From an uncultured Cytophagales bacterium (lineage in GTDB: Bacteria > Bacteroidota > Bacteroidia > Cytophagales > Amoebophilaceae), in the NCBI GenBank assembly GCA_946547305.1, contig CAMNOX010000001.1:1-64000 (forward strand): DNA of 64,000 bases, in the 5' to 3' direction. The notes beneath the pieces were generated by a model, which saw only the letters and a program-made list of their open reading frames with translations, was not told where the DNA came from and did no database searches. Position numbers and translations under genes: made by a program. The stretch's first letter is position 1. Each line of letters begins with the position of its first letter. Positions 33,851 through 43,223 of the stretch are shown here, piece after piece.

Positions 33851-35134
33851 TTATGTTGTTATTTTTACTATATAATTCATTATTATAATTGATGTTGTTG
33901 TGGCTATTAGTCCCGGAATCATGAGACTATGGTTAATTATGTAATTACCTGCTTTAGTAGATTTTGTTGTGTCACATTCGATTGCAAATGAAAAAATCGC
34001 TGTTAGTGGTATAAAAAATAAACCATCTGCGAATGGAATGATCTTTAATAGCGATATATCGCTTATTCCTAATGTAGTGTAAATTGGTAAAAATATAAGT
34101 ATTGCAGTTGTTTGGCTTGCCATAAATATTGAAGATACGAATATTATTAGCCCAAGTGATATTAAATTTTTGTCAAATGTTTCTTTTATGATTGATGAAA
34201 GCTCTATTTTATTATTTTCAATTAATGTGTTTGTTAGCCATGATATCCCTATAATTGTTATTATCGATTTAAAACCGTATTCCATTGTTTTTTGCTTTAG
34301 CATATCGCTAATATTGACCCTGCAGAATGAGCTAATAAAAAATGCTATTGATAACATAAAAAGTGGTATTAATAATGTTGGTTCACTTTTTTTTATATAA
34401 CCGTCTTTTATACAGTCTGGTTTAATGTTATCATTGAGGCCATAAATAAGCATGATTACTAGCCCTATCAGTAATATAAATACTGCTTTTTGAGCTCTTG
34501 TTTTATCGTATTTTTCGATGTTATATACTATATTTTCATTTGTATTGTATTTTTGTTTTCTTGTATCGAGTTTCTGTTTTATGAAATTATATATTACTGT
34601 TGCTAATAAGCCTATGAAACATGATACAATCAATGAAAAGAGCATGTAGTACCTGTTGATCTTTATTATGTGTGAAGTTACAATAAAGGGTGATCCAATT
34701 GGGCTACATAGGTATCCGTGATTTGCTCCTATTATACATCCTGTAATTGAATGGACTGGTTTTAAATTTTCTTCAATTGATATTTTAGTCACTATAGGAA
34801 TTATAGCTAGTGCTATATATGGTGTCCCACATAATATTGTAGTTATGAATGTAAAAATAGGTGCAATAATTTCTATAAATGATTTGTGTTTTATAAGTAC
34901 TTTTTCGATTATTTCTGAAATGTAGCTTATCCCTCCTGCTGCAGATAGGCTACTTGTTGCAGTTATTATTGATAGAATTATTAATGGGATGTGAAGTGCT
35001 GGTTCTGATATTTTGTTATTGAGTAGTAATGAATAAATTAGTATTCCTATGATTGCAGAAAATCCAACACTGATACCTTTTTTTAGACTCACAGCTATTA
35101 ACAGGGAAAATATTAAAATATCTACCGAAAGCAT
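33851..35134 (-). CDS. Dcu-family anaerobic C4-dicarboxylate transporter (DcuA/DcuB type)
   Basis: A 427-residue membrane protein. The layout and several blocks match DcuA/DcuB: the early LKKGISVGFSAIIGILIY, IITATSSLSAAGGISYISEIIEK, SFIEIIAPIFTFITTILCGT, HSITGCIIGANHGYLCSPIGSP, and the end KAGNYIINHSLMIPGLI. DcuA/B exchange fumarate, malate, aspartate and succinate in anaerobic fumarate respiration or aspartate uptake. Here it would take up host C4-dicarboxylates. The long loop after the central helices is Asn/Lys-rich. Substrate direction is unknown. It fits the anaerobic enzyme nrdD. Confidence 0.85.
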   Translation of the reverse strand: MLSVDILIFSLLIAVSLKKGISVGFSAIIGILIYSLLLNNKISEPALHIPLIILSIITATSSLSAAGGISYISEIIEKVLIKHKSFIEIIAPIFTFITTILCGTPYIALAIIPIVTKISIEENLKPVHSITGCIIGANHGYLCSPIGSPFIVTSHIIKINRYYMLFSLIVSCFIGLLATVIYNFIKQKLDTRKQKYNTNENIVYNIEKYDKTRAQKAVFILLIGLVIMLIYGLNDNIKPDCIKDGYIKKSEPTLLIPLFMLSIAFFISSFCRVNISDMLKQKTMEYGFKSIITIIGISWLTNTLIENNKIELSSIIKETFDKNLISLGLIIFVSSIFMASQTTAILIFLPIYTTLGISDISLLKIIPFADGLFFIPLTAIFSFAIECDTTKSTKAGNYIINHSLMIPGLIATTTSIIIMNYIVKITT

Positions 35135-35209
35135 TTACGAAACTAGAATAATTAATTGTAATTTTGATTAAAATGAGTAAACAATGTTTATAAATTTAGA
35201 ATTAAATTA

Positions 35210-36778
35210 TTATTTGTTCCTATTAAGAAACTCAGTAACATTGAATGTATAATTTGCTTCAATAAATTTCTCCCATTTAAACTTCTTGTTGAAATATTCT
35301 ATTGTTGCTAGCCCTACTCCAAAATGATGTCCTTTCCCTGCATTGAAGTTTGCTTTTACAAGACTACCCTCAATACCAAAAGTAGACTCTTTCATATCAA
35401 CTTTCAGGTCATCATTCTCCTTTTTACATGCATACGTAGGCTTAAAGAATAATTTTAATGGCAATCCAGTTATTTCAAGATTGTTGAAAATCCATAAGTT
35501 CTTATTATGATTAGATACATTTTCATTAAATTTAATATTAGTCTCGATAGATATTTCAAAAGAATGATGTTTAGTTATGTTGGATATTTTTTTACTTATA
35601 AAAGTAGAACTTTTGGGGAATATACAAAGATTGAATATATCCTCAGATTTTACTGATATGTTGAGGTTCAATTCTTTTATAAAATCAATTTTATTCAGGA
35701 GATGCCCAAAGAGCACTGTAAATGATACATGTTCATTCATCAAAAGTGGCCTGACCGTTGAAAAATATTTATTATTTTTTTCATCGTAGGTAAATACATC
35801 AGCCTCATTTTCATCAAACCCATTTATGTATGACTTTATAAAATTGTGTGATAACAATTCATCTCGCCCAATTCCAATACCCCAATTAACTTCCTTAATA
35901 AATTTGTCATCAGATATTTTATTTTTAAAATCAAGTATTACACCCCACTGCATGTAGTTCTGTGCTGAATTAACGAATGCGTTAATAAAAGGATTTATAT
36001 AAAATTTTATACCTGCATCTAATATGTCACTTTCGATACCTGCTGACATTCTTATACTTGGAATAATAGAAGATAAACCAGCCTCAAGGTAGTTATTAGT
36101 ACAGAAAATCGATGGACCAAGGTATTTATATTCACTTGGATTTTTTTCATTCCATTTACTAAGTAATTTGTAGATTAATAGACTCCCATCTGTTCCAAGT
36201 TCAGGTCCAAAATCAAAAGTAAACTTCTTCATATTTTTGTAATCTTCAAGGTTTAAATCATATTTAAATAAGAAACCAAGAACTTTAACGTCTTCATTTT
36301 GATAAAGATCATTACCGTAAACCACATTTACACCTAACTTGTGTTTTCCGCCTATTTCGATAAAATAATAATTTATGTTAGCTGACTCAAATGAAATATA
36401 GTTGTCAAGTAAGTACAATCCAAACTTTTTCTTGTATTTGATTATATCACCAACAAAAAAGTTTCCATCAAGAGCTGTAACTTTTGTGTCAAAATCAAAC
36501 TTCTTGAACAATTTGTCTTCTCCTGTTCTATTAAAATTGAAAAGTGATTTTAATGTGTAAGCTACCTTAGAATTGAATGGTATAGCGTGGAGTTTATCAC
36601 CGATGTAATTTTCTGAATTTGTTTCTGCGCTAATTGATAAATTTTGTTTTATTGTAACATATTTTAGATTGTTAGTTAACGTTTCTTTCTCTTCACAATA
36701 GGATGAGCGTATGTTATAGATTGCAGATATTAGTACCAATCCAGCGCACTTATGTTTTTTACAAAAATTACTAATCAT
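35210..36778 (-). CDS. Putative outer-membrane beta-barrel protein
   Basis: A 522-residue protein. The leader CAGLVLISAIYNIRSSYC suggests a signal peptide with a few Cys. The rest is strand-rich with alternating aromatic residues (FGLYLLDNYISFESANINYYFIEIGG, LNEKNPSEYKY-like loops, FGVGLATIEYFNKKFKW) and ends TFNVTEFLNRNK. Codon choice has more C-ending codons than neighbouring minus-strand genes, a sign of high expression. The TATACT at 36785-36790 is six bases from the ATG, giving a possible leaderless transcript. It may be a major porin or surface antigen. No family recognised, and no homology to the 12207 protein beyond style. Confidence 0.65.
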   Translation of the reverse strand: MISNFCKKHKCAGLVLISAIYNIRSSYCEEKETLTNNLKYVTIKQNLSISAETNSENYIGDKLHAIPFNSKVAYTLKSLFNFNRTGEDKLFKKFDFDTKVTALDGNFFVGDIIKYKKKFGLYLLDNYISFESANINYYFIEIGGKHKLGVNVVYGNDLYQNEDVKVLGFLFKYDLNLEDYKNMKKFTFDFGPELGTDGSLLIYKLLSKWNEKNPSEYKYLGPSIFCTNNYLEAGLSSIIPSIRMSAGIESDILDAGIKFYINPFINAFVNSAQNYMQWGVILDFKNKISDDKFIKEVNWGIGIGRDELLSHNFIKSYINGFDENEADVFTYDEKNNKYFSTVRPLLMNEHVSFTVLFGHLLNKIDFIKELNLNISVKSEDIFNLCIFPKSSTFISKKISNITKHHSFEISIETNIKFNENVSNHNKNLWIFNNLEITGLPLKLFFKPTYACKKENDDLKVDMKESTFGIEGSLVKANFNAGKGHHFGVGLATIEYFNKKFKWEKFIEANYTFNVTEFLNRNK

Positions 36779-36784
36779 AAGACG

Positions 36785-36790
36785 AGTATA
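36785..36790 (-). promoter_or_regulatory. Putative -10 element TATACT
   Basis: On the minus strand TATACT is followed by six bases and then the ATG at 36778. A sigma-70-type start would fall on the A of the start codon. Confidence 0.4.
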
Positions 36791-36830
36791 TTCTCTGTAT
36801 AAAAAAAAGTTTCCTTAAAAAAAAGAAAAG

Positions 36831-38636
36831 TTATATAATTACTATTTTTAACATATTTGCTATTGTTTTTTCTTCTTTTTTTAATTCTATTATCTCGTTT
36901 ATTAAATTGTTCTTGTTATTATCTTCTGTGCATGTTTGCATAAGTTCTTTTTTGTTTTTGATTATTGATTTTATTTGATATAGTTTTATTTTCAAAAGTA
37001 GCGTGTTTATATCCTTATTCTTTTTTATAGTTTTATTTGTTGAATCTTTGTTTAGACGTTTTATTAGGTTTATATTGAGGTCATTGTGTTCGGCTGTATA
37101 GTAGTTTATTATTTTTTTTTTGACTTCATTATCTTCGATTTTACTTATTATTGATTTCAGGTTTGTGTCTTCGTTCGAGTAAAAAATGTTTTTGAAAATA
37201 TTGAAAATTTTATTATTTATTTTGTTTTCAAAATTATAATTATCTAGTTTATTTATTAGTTCTATTATTTCTTGTTGCTCAGTATTGTTATGTTTATTGT
37301 ATTTAAATAGTGTAGATATAATTTCATCTTCGTATTTTTCAATTATTTCATTATTGTCAAAACTATTTTTAATTTGTTGTTTGTTTTTTGTAGTACTGTT
37401 GGCAATATTGATTTTTGTTAATTCATTTAGTCTTGTTATTAGTAAATTTTTATATATATCATCTTTAGTTAGTTTTATAAGATCGCTAATATAATGTATG
37501 ATGTTATTTTTTTTATTTATATCTGTCTCATTTTTGTAGTTAAAGTATGATAACATGAATGTTATTAGGTCTATTTCTGATTTTTTTATAAATGTTCTTG
37601 CATTTTCTATCTCATTGTTTATTATTTCATCTGGGTCTTTATAATTTTTGAAGTCAACGATATTGATCATTAGACCATTTTTTAGAAGTTTATTTATAGC
37701 ACGTATTGTAGCTTTTTTACCTGCATCGTCATTGTCGTAAAATAATGTGACTAGATTTGTGTATTTTTTTAATAGAAGACATTGGCTATCAGTTAGTGAG
37801 GTTCCACATGAGGCAATTGTATTTTTAATCCCTATTTTGTGTAGAGAAATTACATCAAAGTATCCTTCTGCTATGTATGCATTGTTTTCTTTAAAAATAA
37901 AGTTTTTTGCTATGTTAAGATTGAATAATATATTGCTTTTATGAAATAGTATATTATCGTTTGAATTTATATACTTTGCCTCTGATGTTTTTTCATTTAT
38001 TATTCTAGCTCCAAATCCTACAATTGTATTTCTAGAATCACGTATTGGTATTATTAATCTATCTTTAAAATTTTCTACTTCATTATATTTTATGAGACCT
38101 AATTTTTTAGCTAGTTCAGTATTATATTTGTTTTGTTTTAGATGGTTGAATAAATTTCCGTTTGAATATCCTAAATTAAATTCATTTATTATATCTTCAT
38201 TGAGGTTCCTCTTTTTTATATATTCTATTGCTATTTTTTCTTTTGTTAGATTTTCTTTGAATATTTTTTCTGCTTCTTTTAGTATAATTTCTGCATTTTT
38301 TTTTTCTTTGTATTCTATTTCGTCTTTAGATTCGTTTCCGAAATCATTGATTTCTACAGCTATATTATATTTTTTGCCTATTATTTCTATCGCTTCTATA
38401 AAATTAATGTTTTCAATTTTTTCTATGAATGCTATTGCATCTCCAGCATCGCCACATCCAAAACATTTATAATAGTTCCCTTCTTCTGATATAAAAAATG
38501 AAGGGGTTCTCTCATTATGAAATGGACAACAGCCTACATATCTATTCCCTGTTTTCTTTAGACGAACATATCCTTCGACTATATCTTTTATTTTTACTAT
38601 GTTTTTTATTGTGTCTATTACTTTTGGTGACAACAT
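36831..38636 (-). CDS. dnaG: DNA primase DnaG
   Basis: DnaG makes RNA primers for replication. I start at the ATG at 38634-38636 (MLSPKVIDTIKNIVKIKDIVEGYV); an upstream ATG would add nine residues with no match. The protein has 601 residues. The N-terminal zinc finger is CPFHNERTPSFF with CFGC. The RNA polymerase domain has the SNGNLFNHLK region and DRLIIPIRDSRNTIVGFGARI. The TOPRIM fold has YIAEGYFDVISLHKIG, SCGTSLTDSQ and FYDNDDAGKKA. The C-terminal helicase-binding region is Asn/Lys/Ile-rich and diverged. It is divergent from lptF/G with 60 bases between. Confidence 0.97.
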   Translation of the reverse strand: MLSPKVIDTIKNIVKIKDIVEGYVRLKKTGNRYVGCCPFHNERTPSFFISEEGNYYKCFGCGDAGDAIAFIEKIENINFIEAIEIIGKKYNIAVEINDFGNESKDEIEYKEKKNAEIILKEAEKIFKENLTKEKIAIEYIKKRNLNEDIINEFNLGYSNGNLFNHLKQNKYNTELAKKLGLIKYNEVENFKDRLIIPIRDSRNTIVGFGARIINEKTSEAKYINSNDNILFHKSNILFNLNIAKNFIFKENNAYIAEGYFDVISLHKIGIKNTIASCGTSLTDSQCLLLKKYTNLVTLFYDNDDAGKKATIRAINKLLKNGLMINIVDFKNYKDPDEIINNEIENARTFIKKSEIDLITFMLSYFNYKNETDINKKNNIIHYISDLIKLTKDDIYKNLLITRLNELTKINIANSTTKNKQQIKNSFDNNEIIEKYEDEIISTLFKYNKHNNTEQQEIIELINKLDNYNFENKINNKIFNIFKNIFYSNEDTNLKSIISKIEDNEVKKKIINYYTAEHNDLNINLIKRLNKDSTNKTIKKNKDINTLLLKIKLYQIKSIIKNKKELMQTCTEDNNKNNLINEIIELKKEEKTIANMLKIVII

Positions 38637-38696
38637 TAATGCATTATATTTTACTAATAACAAGAAAAGTATTAACTTCTATATAGACGTTGAAGA

Positions 38697-39776
38697 ATGA
38701 ATAATATAGATAAGTACATTATTAAGAAAATTTTTACAGTTTTGCCTGTTTTTATTGTTTCGTTGGTGTTTTTAATATGTTTGATAACGTATATCGTCGA
38801 TATATTTGTCCTTGGAAATTCTAATTTACAGAGTGTCGGCTTTTTAAAAGTAATGTATTATTACTTTATATGTACGTTTGCGACTTTTAATATAATAATT
38901 TCGGTGTTGTCTTTTATTTCTGTCGCTTTGATTTCGATGATGTTGTGTGATAAAAATGAAATTGTTGCTTGTTTTTCATTGGGGATAGGATATAAAAGAT
39001 TTTTAAAACCATTTTTTATTTCGGCTGTTTTTTTAATGAAGGTAATGTTAATTTTTGAGGGGTGGGTAATTCCTGAAGTTAATAGGATAAGGGAAGAGTT
39101 AGATTATAAGTATTTTGGTATTGGTAGTAGAATGTATGGGGCTAATATTCACATGAAACTTAAAAATAATAAGTATATATATATTGAGTATTTTTCGAAG
39201 TATTCTAATACAGGGAATAATGTTATTATTGATACTATTGTAGGAAGGAGATTGCTATCGCGTTTTAGGGCTGAAAGTATATCTTGGAACGATGATAGGT
39301 GTATGTGGGTTTTTAATAAGTGGGAGAGTAGAGAATTTGGTGAGTCTGAAGATGTTGTAAATAGTGGAGATGAGATAGAGTTGTCAAATATTGATTTAAT
39401 TCCATCTGATTTGGTCTTTGATGAGACTTTTCAAACAAAGTTAAATTCTCCTAGTTTAAATAAATTTGTTTCAAGATTAGATAAAAGTGGAATTGATAGT
39501 AAAATGTTTAAAATTGAGCAGGTAAAGAGAGTTGCTAGGCCTTTAATGGTATTTTTGTCAGCTTTAGTTGGAATTTTGTTTTATTCTAGGAAGAGGCGTG
39601 ATGGAAATCTTTTGATGGTTTTCCTTGGGTTTGTTGTAGCCTGCGCTATAACTGTATCTTCTATTATTGCTGAGGATTTAGCTATTTATTCTAATTTAAA
39701 TATTTATGCTGTATTTATTGTCCCACTTTTGTTTTTTTCATTTATAAATTATTTGATGTATAGGTTTTATTTGTAA
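38697..39776 (+). CDS. LptF/LptG family permease
   Basis: A 359-residue inner-membrane protein of the YjgP/YjgQ family. LptF and LptG are the permease partners of the LptB ATPase that extracts lipopolysaccharide for transport to the outer membrane. It begins with the family start MNNIDKYIIKKIFTVLPVF, followed by two helices, VALISMMLCDKNEIVACFSLGI, a periplasmic beta domain and three C-terminal helices. Bacteroidota often have one or two such genes; F versus G cannot be decided here. It implies lipopolysaccharide or lipooligosaccharide. It starts a plus-strand run with ndk and the DegP-like gene. Confidence 0.9.
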   Translation: MNNIDKYIIKKIFTVLPVFIVSLVFLICLITYIVDIFVLGNSNLQSVGFLKVMYYYFICTFATFNIIISVLSFISVALISMMLCDKNEIVACFSLGIGYKRFLKPFFISAVFLMKVMLIFEGWVIPEVNRIREELDYKYFGIGSRMYGANIHMKLKNNKYIYIEYFSKYSNTGNNVIIDTIVGRRLLSRFRAESISWNDDRCMWVFNKWESREFGESEDVVNSGDEIELSNIDLIPSDLVFDETFQTKLNSPSLNKFVSRLDKSGIDSKMFKIEQVKRVARPLMVFLSALVGILFYSRKRRDGNLLMVFLGFVVACAITVSSIIAEDLAIYSNLNIYAVFIVPLLFFSFINYLMYRFYL

Positions 39777-39818
39777 AGGGTTTTTGTAGATGTATAAAAT
39801 TATTTGTAACTAATAAGT

Positions 39819-40223
39819 ATGGGGTTGGATTATACATTTTCTATGATAAAACCAGACGCAGTAAGAAGAGGCCTTATTGGGAACATATTGTTTGATATAG
39901 TTGATTCAGGTTTTTCAGTTGCAAAAATTAGGAAGTTTAGAATGTCATTGGTTGAGGCTAAGGAATTTTACAAGTCTCTTTCTCATTTGCCGTTTTATGA
40001 TGAATTATGCCAGTATATTACGTCTGACGATGTTGTAGGTATGGTATTGACGAGGGAGAATGCAGTCTTAGATTTTAGAGAATTAATAGGTAGTACAGAT
40101 CCATTACAGGCTAAGCCTTGTACAATTAGAAGAAAATACGGCATTGATAAAGGTATGAACTCTATACATGGGTCTGATTCCGATGAAAGTGCTGAAAGAG
40201 AATCTTCTTTTTTTGATTTATAA
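39819..40223 (+). CDS. ndk: Nucleoside diphosphate kinase
   Basis: Ndk transfers the terminal phosphate between nucleoside triphosphates and diphosphates through a phospho-histidine. The 134-residue length is normal. TFSMIKPDAVRRGLIG opens the fold, RENAVLDFRELIGSTDP gives the substrate-binding loop, and the active-site His117 is in NSIHGSDSDESAERE. In a cell that imports ATP through Tlc, this enzyme spreads phosphate to the other nucleotides. Confidence 0.98.
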   Translation: MGLDYTFSMIKPDAVRRGLIGNILFDIVDSGFSVAKIRKFRMSLVEAKEFYKSLSHLPFYDELCQYITSDDVVGMVLTRENAVLDFRELIGSTDPLQAKPCTIRRKYGIDKGMNSIHGSDSDESAERESSFFDL

Positions 40224-40247
40224 AGTTTTTTAGATATATATTAAGGT

Positions 40248-41783
40248 ATGAGTAAAAGTAAGATAGTTTATTTGGGTTATATTTTCTTTGGTAGTTTCAA
40301 TATTTTTTGTGAAGATGAAACTAAAAGTGTAAATTATTATTCATTGGAGAATAGTATAATGAGTAATCCTGAGTTGTCTCATCAAATATTAGATGGTTAT
40401 ATAGTTAATGTTGAAACTAAAAGTAAGTTAGCGTTAGTGAAAATTATTGGCGAAAGAAAGGATGTTGATGATGTAGAGAAGAGAAGAAGTGTTGTTAATA
40501 AGCGTGGTGTTAGTAAAAATAAGAAAAAAGGGTCGAAGGTTGTTAATAGTCCTAATGTGGTTAATGGTTCTAATAATGATGTAAAAAAGATTACAAAGAC
40601 GAGTGGATGTGAGTGTAGTGGTTTTTTGATAAGTAATGATGGATATATAATTACTAATTGTTCATTGATAAAGAATTATTCAGAACTTTATACTAAATTG
40701 ACAGTTAAGGGGAAGAAGGGTGATGTTGAAAAGAAGGTAAAGTTGGATTTGGTTGGTTATGATGAATATTTAGACATAGCATTATTAAAAGGAAATATAA
40801 AAACATTGAATAACGTTGTGATTGGTAATTATGGTCCATCTAAAGTTTTTAGATATGTTTATTGTATTTGTGGTGATGATTATAAGGTGAGTGGATTTAC
40901 AGATATTGAATTTTCAGGCAGAAATAGTAAGAAGAAGGGAGATAATGTAAAGAAGATTAACACTTATTCTTCATCGTATGATTATTTGAAACCTTGTATT
41001 TTGGTTGATATAAATGGATTTCTTGTTGGAATGCGTGTAAATTGTGGTAAGTTTGTGAAGAATGAGGTTTGTGGTTATAAGTCTATAATTCCTTTTAATG
41101 ATCTTAGAAAGTCTATTGCGGCAATAAAGTCTAACAAGTATAATGCATTTGAGTATGGTTGCTTTAATTTAGTTTCTGTTGATGATAGGTTGAAAGGTCT
41201 TAAGAGGTTAAGTGTTAATCATGGTTGTTATGTCGATAAGATTACTTGTAATAACGCTAAACTAGGGTTAAAGGTTGGTGATGTAATTCTTGGAATTAAT
41301 GGATATAGTGTATCGGATATTGAGTCATTTGAGAGGGCTTATTCTTGTTTGAAGAATGATGATTTGGTATTCTCTGTTAGTAGAAATGGGCAGGTTGTTA
41401 ATGTTAAGGTTGTTAGTGGTATTGTTAGTGATGTTAAGTATGATATTGTTGGTAATAATACTTTAGTTGTTGATTCTGCTAAGTTGGTGAATTTAGATGA
41501 TACTAAGTTGAATTTATTAAAGAATCTAGGTGTGTTTAATGTTAAGGGTGTATTAGTATCTGATGTCAGTAATCTTGATAAATGGGAGTGTGGAAATGAC
41601 TTTGTTATTACTAATGTTTATGGGAAGTATGGAGTTGGTTCTATTACCGATATTGTAAATGTGTTTAAAAATATTGATAAGTATATTAATAAGTCTGATA
41701 CTAGTAATGGTATACCGTTTATAATAAGTGGATTTTATATTAATAAGCCTAACAATAAGCGTAGTTTTGTTTTGTATATTTAG
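40248..41783 (+). CDS. DegP/HtrA-like protein without catalytic His and Ser
   Basis: The 511 residues have a short leader (KIVYLGYIFFGSFNIF), a basic linker (80-112), a trypsin-like domain and PDZ-like regions. By eye alignment to DegP, the block CSGFLISNDGYIITNCSLIKN equals GSGVIIDADKGYVVTNNHVV, so the catalytic His is Ser139. LDIALL keeps Asp176. The nucleophile motif GNSGG is lost: YDYLKPCILVDINGFLVGM puts Lys248 at the Ser. PDZ1 is visible from about 325 (KRLSVNHGCYVDKI, LKVGDVILGINGYS). It therefore should not cleave peptides but may keep the chaperone role of DegP in the periplasm, or bind exported proteins. TATATT lies five bases before the ATG. Confidence 0.85.
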   Translation: MSKSKIVYLGYIFFGSFNIFCEDETKSVNYYSLENSIMSNPELSHQILDGYIVNVETKSKLALVKIIGERKDVDDVEKRRSVVNKRGVSKNKKKGSKVVNSPNVVNGSNNDVKKITKTSGCECSGFLISNDGYIITNCSLIKNYSELYTKLTVKGKKGDVEKKVKLDLVGYDEYLDIALLKGNIKTLNNVVIGNYGPSKVFRYVYCICGDDYKVSGFTDIEFSGRNSKKKGDNVKKINTYSSSYDYLKPCILVDINGFLVGMRVNCGKFVKNEVCGYKSIIPFNDLRKSIAAIKSNKYNAFEYGCFNLVSVDDRLKGLKRLSVNHGCYVDKITCNNAKLGLKVGDVILGINGYSVSDIESFERAYSCLKNDDLVFSVSRNGQVVNVKVVSGIVSDVKYDIVGNNTLVVDSAKLVNLDDTKLNLLKNLGVFNVKGVLVSDVSNLDKWECGNDFVITNVYGKYGVGSITDIVNVFKNIDKYINKSDTSNGIPFIISGFYINKPNNKRSFVLYI

Positions 41784-41820
41784 ATTTTATTTGTTCATTA
41801 TTTATTACATGGCATTATTT

Positions 41821-41893
41821 GGTTATGTAGTTCAATTGGACAGAATAGGAGTTTCCTAAACTCTAGATACAGGTTCGATCCCTGTTGTAACTA
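41821..41893 (+). tRNA. tRNA-Arg (CCT)
   Basis: The D arm GTTC-AATTGGACA-GAAT, anticodon loop TTCCTAA (anticodon CCT) and T arm ACAGG-TTCGATC-CCTGT are clear. The acceptor GGTTATG pairs with TGTAACT using several G-U pairs. CCA is not encoded. Confidence 0.9.
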
Positions 41894-41901
41894 CATTGTT
41901 A

Positions 41902-41972
41902 GACCCTTTAGCTCAGGGGTAGAGCATCGGACTTTTAATCCGTTGACCTGGGTTCGATTCCCAGAGGGGTCA
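41902..41972 (+). tRNA. tRNA-Lys (TTT)
   Basis: The acceptor GACCCTT pairs with AGGGGTC. The D arm is GCTCAGGGGTAGAGC, the anticodon loop CTTTTAA gives TTT, and the T arm is CTGGG-TTCGATT-CCCAG. Eight bases separate it from tRNA-Arg, so both probably come from one transcript. Confidence 0.97.
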
Positions 41973-41983
41973 CTGAGTAGAGT

Positions 41984-42241
41984 TTATTGTCTGTGTTGTT
42001 TTATTGTATTTTTTATCCAATTTTGTATTTTGATTGTTGGAACTGTTAGGATTATTATTAATACTAGACATATTATAACTTTTTGTGTTAGTTTATATAG
42101 GATGAAGAAGAGAATAATCATGATTAATAGTATGAGCCAGGTTTCGGAGATGCATCCCCAGAGTGTATTAATTATATTTTCATCGTTACTAATTGTAATG
42201 TTTAATTTTTTTAGGATATAGTGTAATAGGTCTTTTAACAT
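41984..42241 (-). CDS. Small two-helix membrane protein
   Basis: An 85-residue frame. After an amphipathic N-terminus (MLKDLLHYILKKLNI) come two strongly hydrophobic segments (WLILLIMIILFFILYKL, VIICLVLIIILTVPTI) and a basic end (IKNTIKQHRQ). It follows the two-gene unit 49261-42270 on the same strand after 28 bases. No family recognised. The plus-strand frame across it begins inside tRNA-Lys and is a shadow. Confidence 0.55.
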   Translation of the reverse strand: MLKDLLHYILKKLNITISNDENIINTLWGCISETWLILLIMIILFFILYKLTQKVIICLVLIIILTVPTIKIQNWIKNTIKQHRQ

Positions 42242-42269
42242 TTTTTATTTTGTTATCTGGTCTTCATTT

Positions 42270-43223
42270 TTAATTTCTTGTGCACTTTTTACATGAAATT
42301 ACTTCAATTGTATCTTTCCCTATTTTTTTTAATCCTTGAGTGAATTTTTTTGATTCAAACATATTTCTTACTGTTTCAAATTCTTTTTTATTTTTTAGTA
42401 ATATTTTAATTGGCTTAATATTCTTGTAATTTTCTTTTACATACTTTTTTTCTTTCTCAGCATCTACCATTTCTTTAAAGATTTCAGTAAGACTATTTTT
42501 GATAGACTTATATTTTTCGTTGTTTTTTACAGCATTAACTATTGTCCCTGGATCTTCTAATAACTTTTCTAAGCCAGTGTTGCCGAAATAGTTTTTAATA
42601 GCATTGCTGATATATCGTTCAAGTGGGTCTCTAATTGCATCTGGTGTTTCCATCCATTTTTTGTATGCCCATTCGAGAAATTCTACTAGCCCCTTTGAAA
42701 GGTTAGTTGGTGAATTTTTTAATAAAGTCTTCAAGGCCTGTGTTTTGAATAGTTCTTTTGCAATTGGATGTTCTTTAAAGTCGTAATTTTTTATGAGTTC
42801 GAATATTTCCTTTAATTTTTGTATGTCTATTTCTTCATCACTAAAAATATCTCCGTATATATCTAGATTGTTGATTATTTCATTTATAGCTTCATTTTTG
42901 TGTTCATTATCTACAACATTTAGGAGGGCATCATAGTTTTTTTTAAATGTTTTATTTGGGAAATATTTTTTTACATTTTTTATATCATTTTTGAACCTAG
43001 TTATATTCAGATTCCAATTTTTATCTGCAGATCTCATAAATAATATATTCACGACCGGGCTGTCCCAATTTTCATCAGTGATACCATCAATATTTCCAAT
43101 TTTTGACATTTCATTAAACAGAAAATTTAATTCGGCTTCATCACCATCTTTTGGGCCATTACAATATACCTTAGGTAAGTTTAGATTTATTATTATTAAT
43201 AATAGTTTTATGTATTTTTTCAT
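42270..43223 (-). CDS. Exported helical protein, coupled to the giant coiled-coil gene
   Basis: A 317-residue protein with signal peptide MKKYIKLLLIIINLNLPKVYC. The mature part is helical and charged (FNEMSKIGNIDGITDENWD, KNYDALLNVVDNEHKNEAINEIINNL, LERYISNAIKNYFGN). It ends VISCKKCTRN, a weak C-terminal CxxC. The ATG overlaps the TGA of the preceding 2013-residue gene (ATGA, 43220-43223), so the two are translationally coupled and may act together. No domain recognised. Confidence 0.75.
   Translation of the reverse strand: MKKYIKLLLIIINLNLPKVYCNGPKDGDEAELNFLFNEMSKIGNIDGITDENWDSPVVNILFMRSADKNWNLNITRFKNDIKNVKKYFPNKTFKKNYDALLNVVDNEHKNEAINEIINNLDIYGDIFSDEEIDIQKLKEIFELIKNYDFKEHPIAKELFKTQALKTLLKNSPTNLSKGLVEFLEWAYKKWMETPDAIRDPLERYISNAIKNYFGNTGLEKLLEDPGTIVNAVKNNEKYKSIKNSLTEIFKEMVDAEKEKKYVKENYKNIKPIKILLKNKKEFETVRNMFESKKFTQGLKKIGKDTIEVISCKKCTRN

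Noticed and set aside
38637-38663. Longer dnaG start at 38663
   Set aside because: The added nine residues are not in the family; MLSPKVIDTIKN fits the known DnaG beginning.
41943-42221. Plus-strand frame of 92 residues after tRNA-Lys
   Set aside because: Its start lies inside the tRNA and its first residues translate the tRNA; the opposite strand has a better membrane protein frame.
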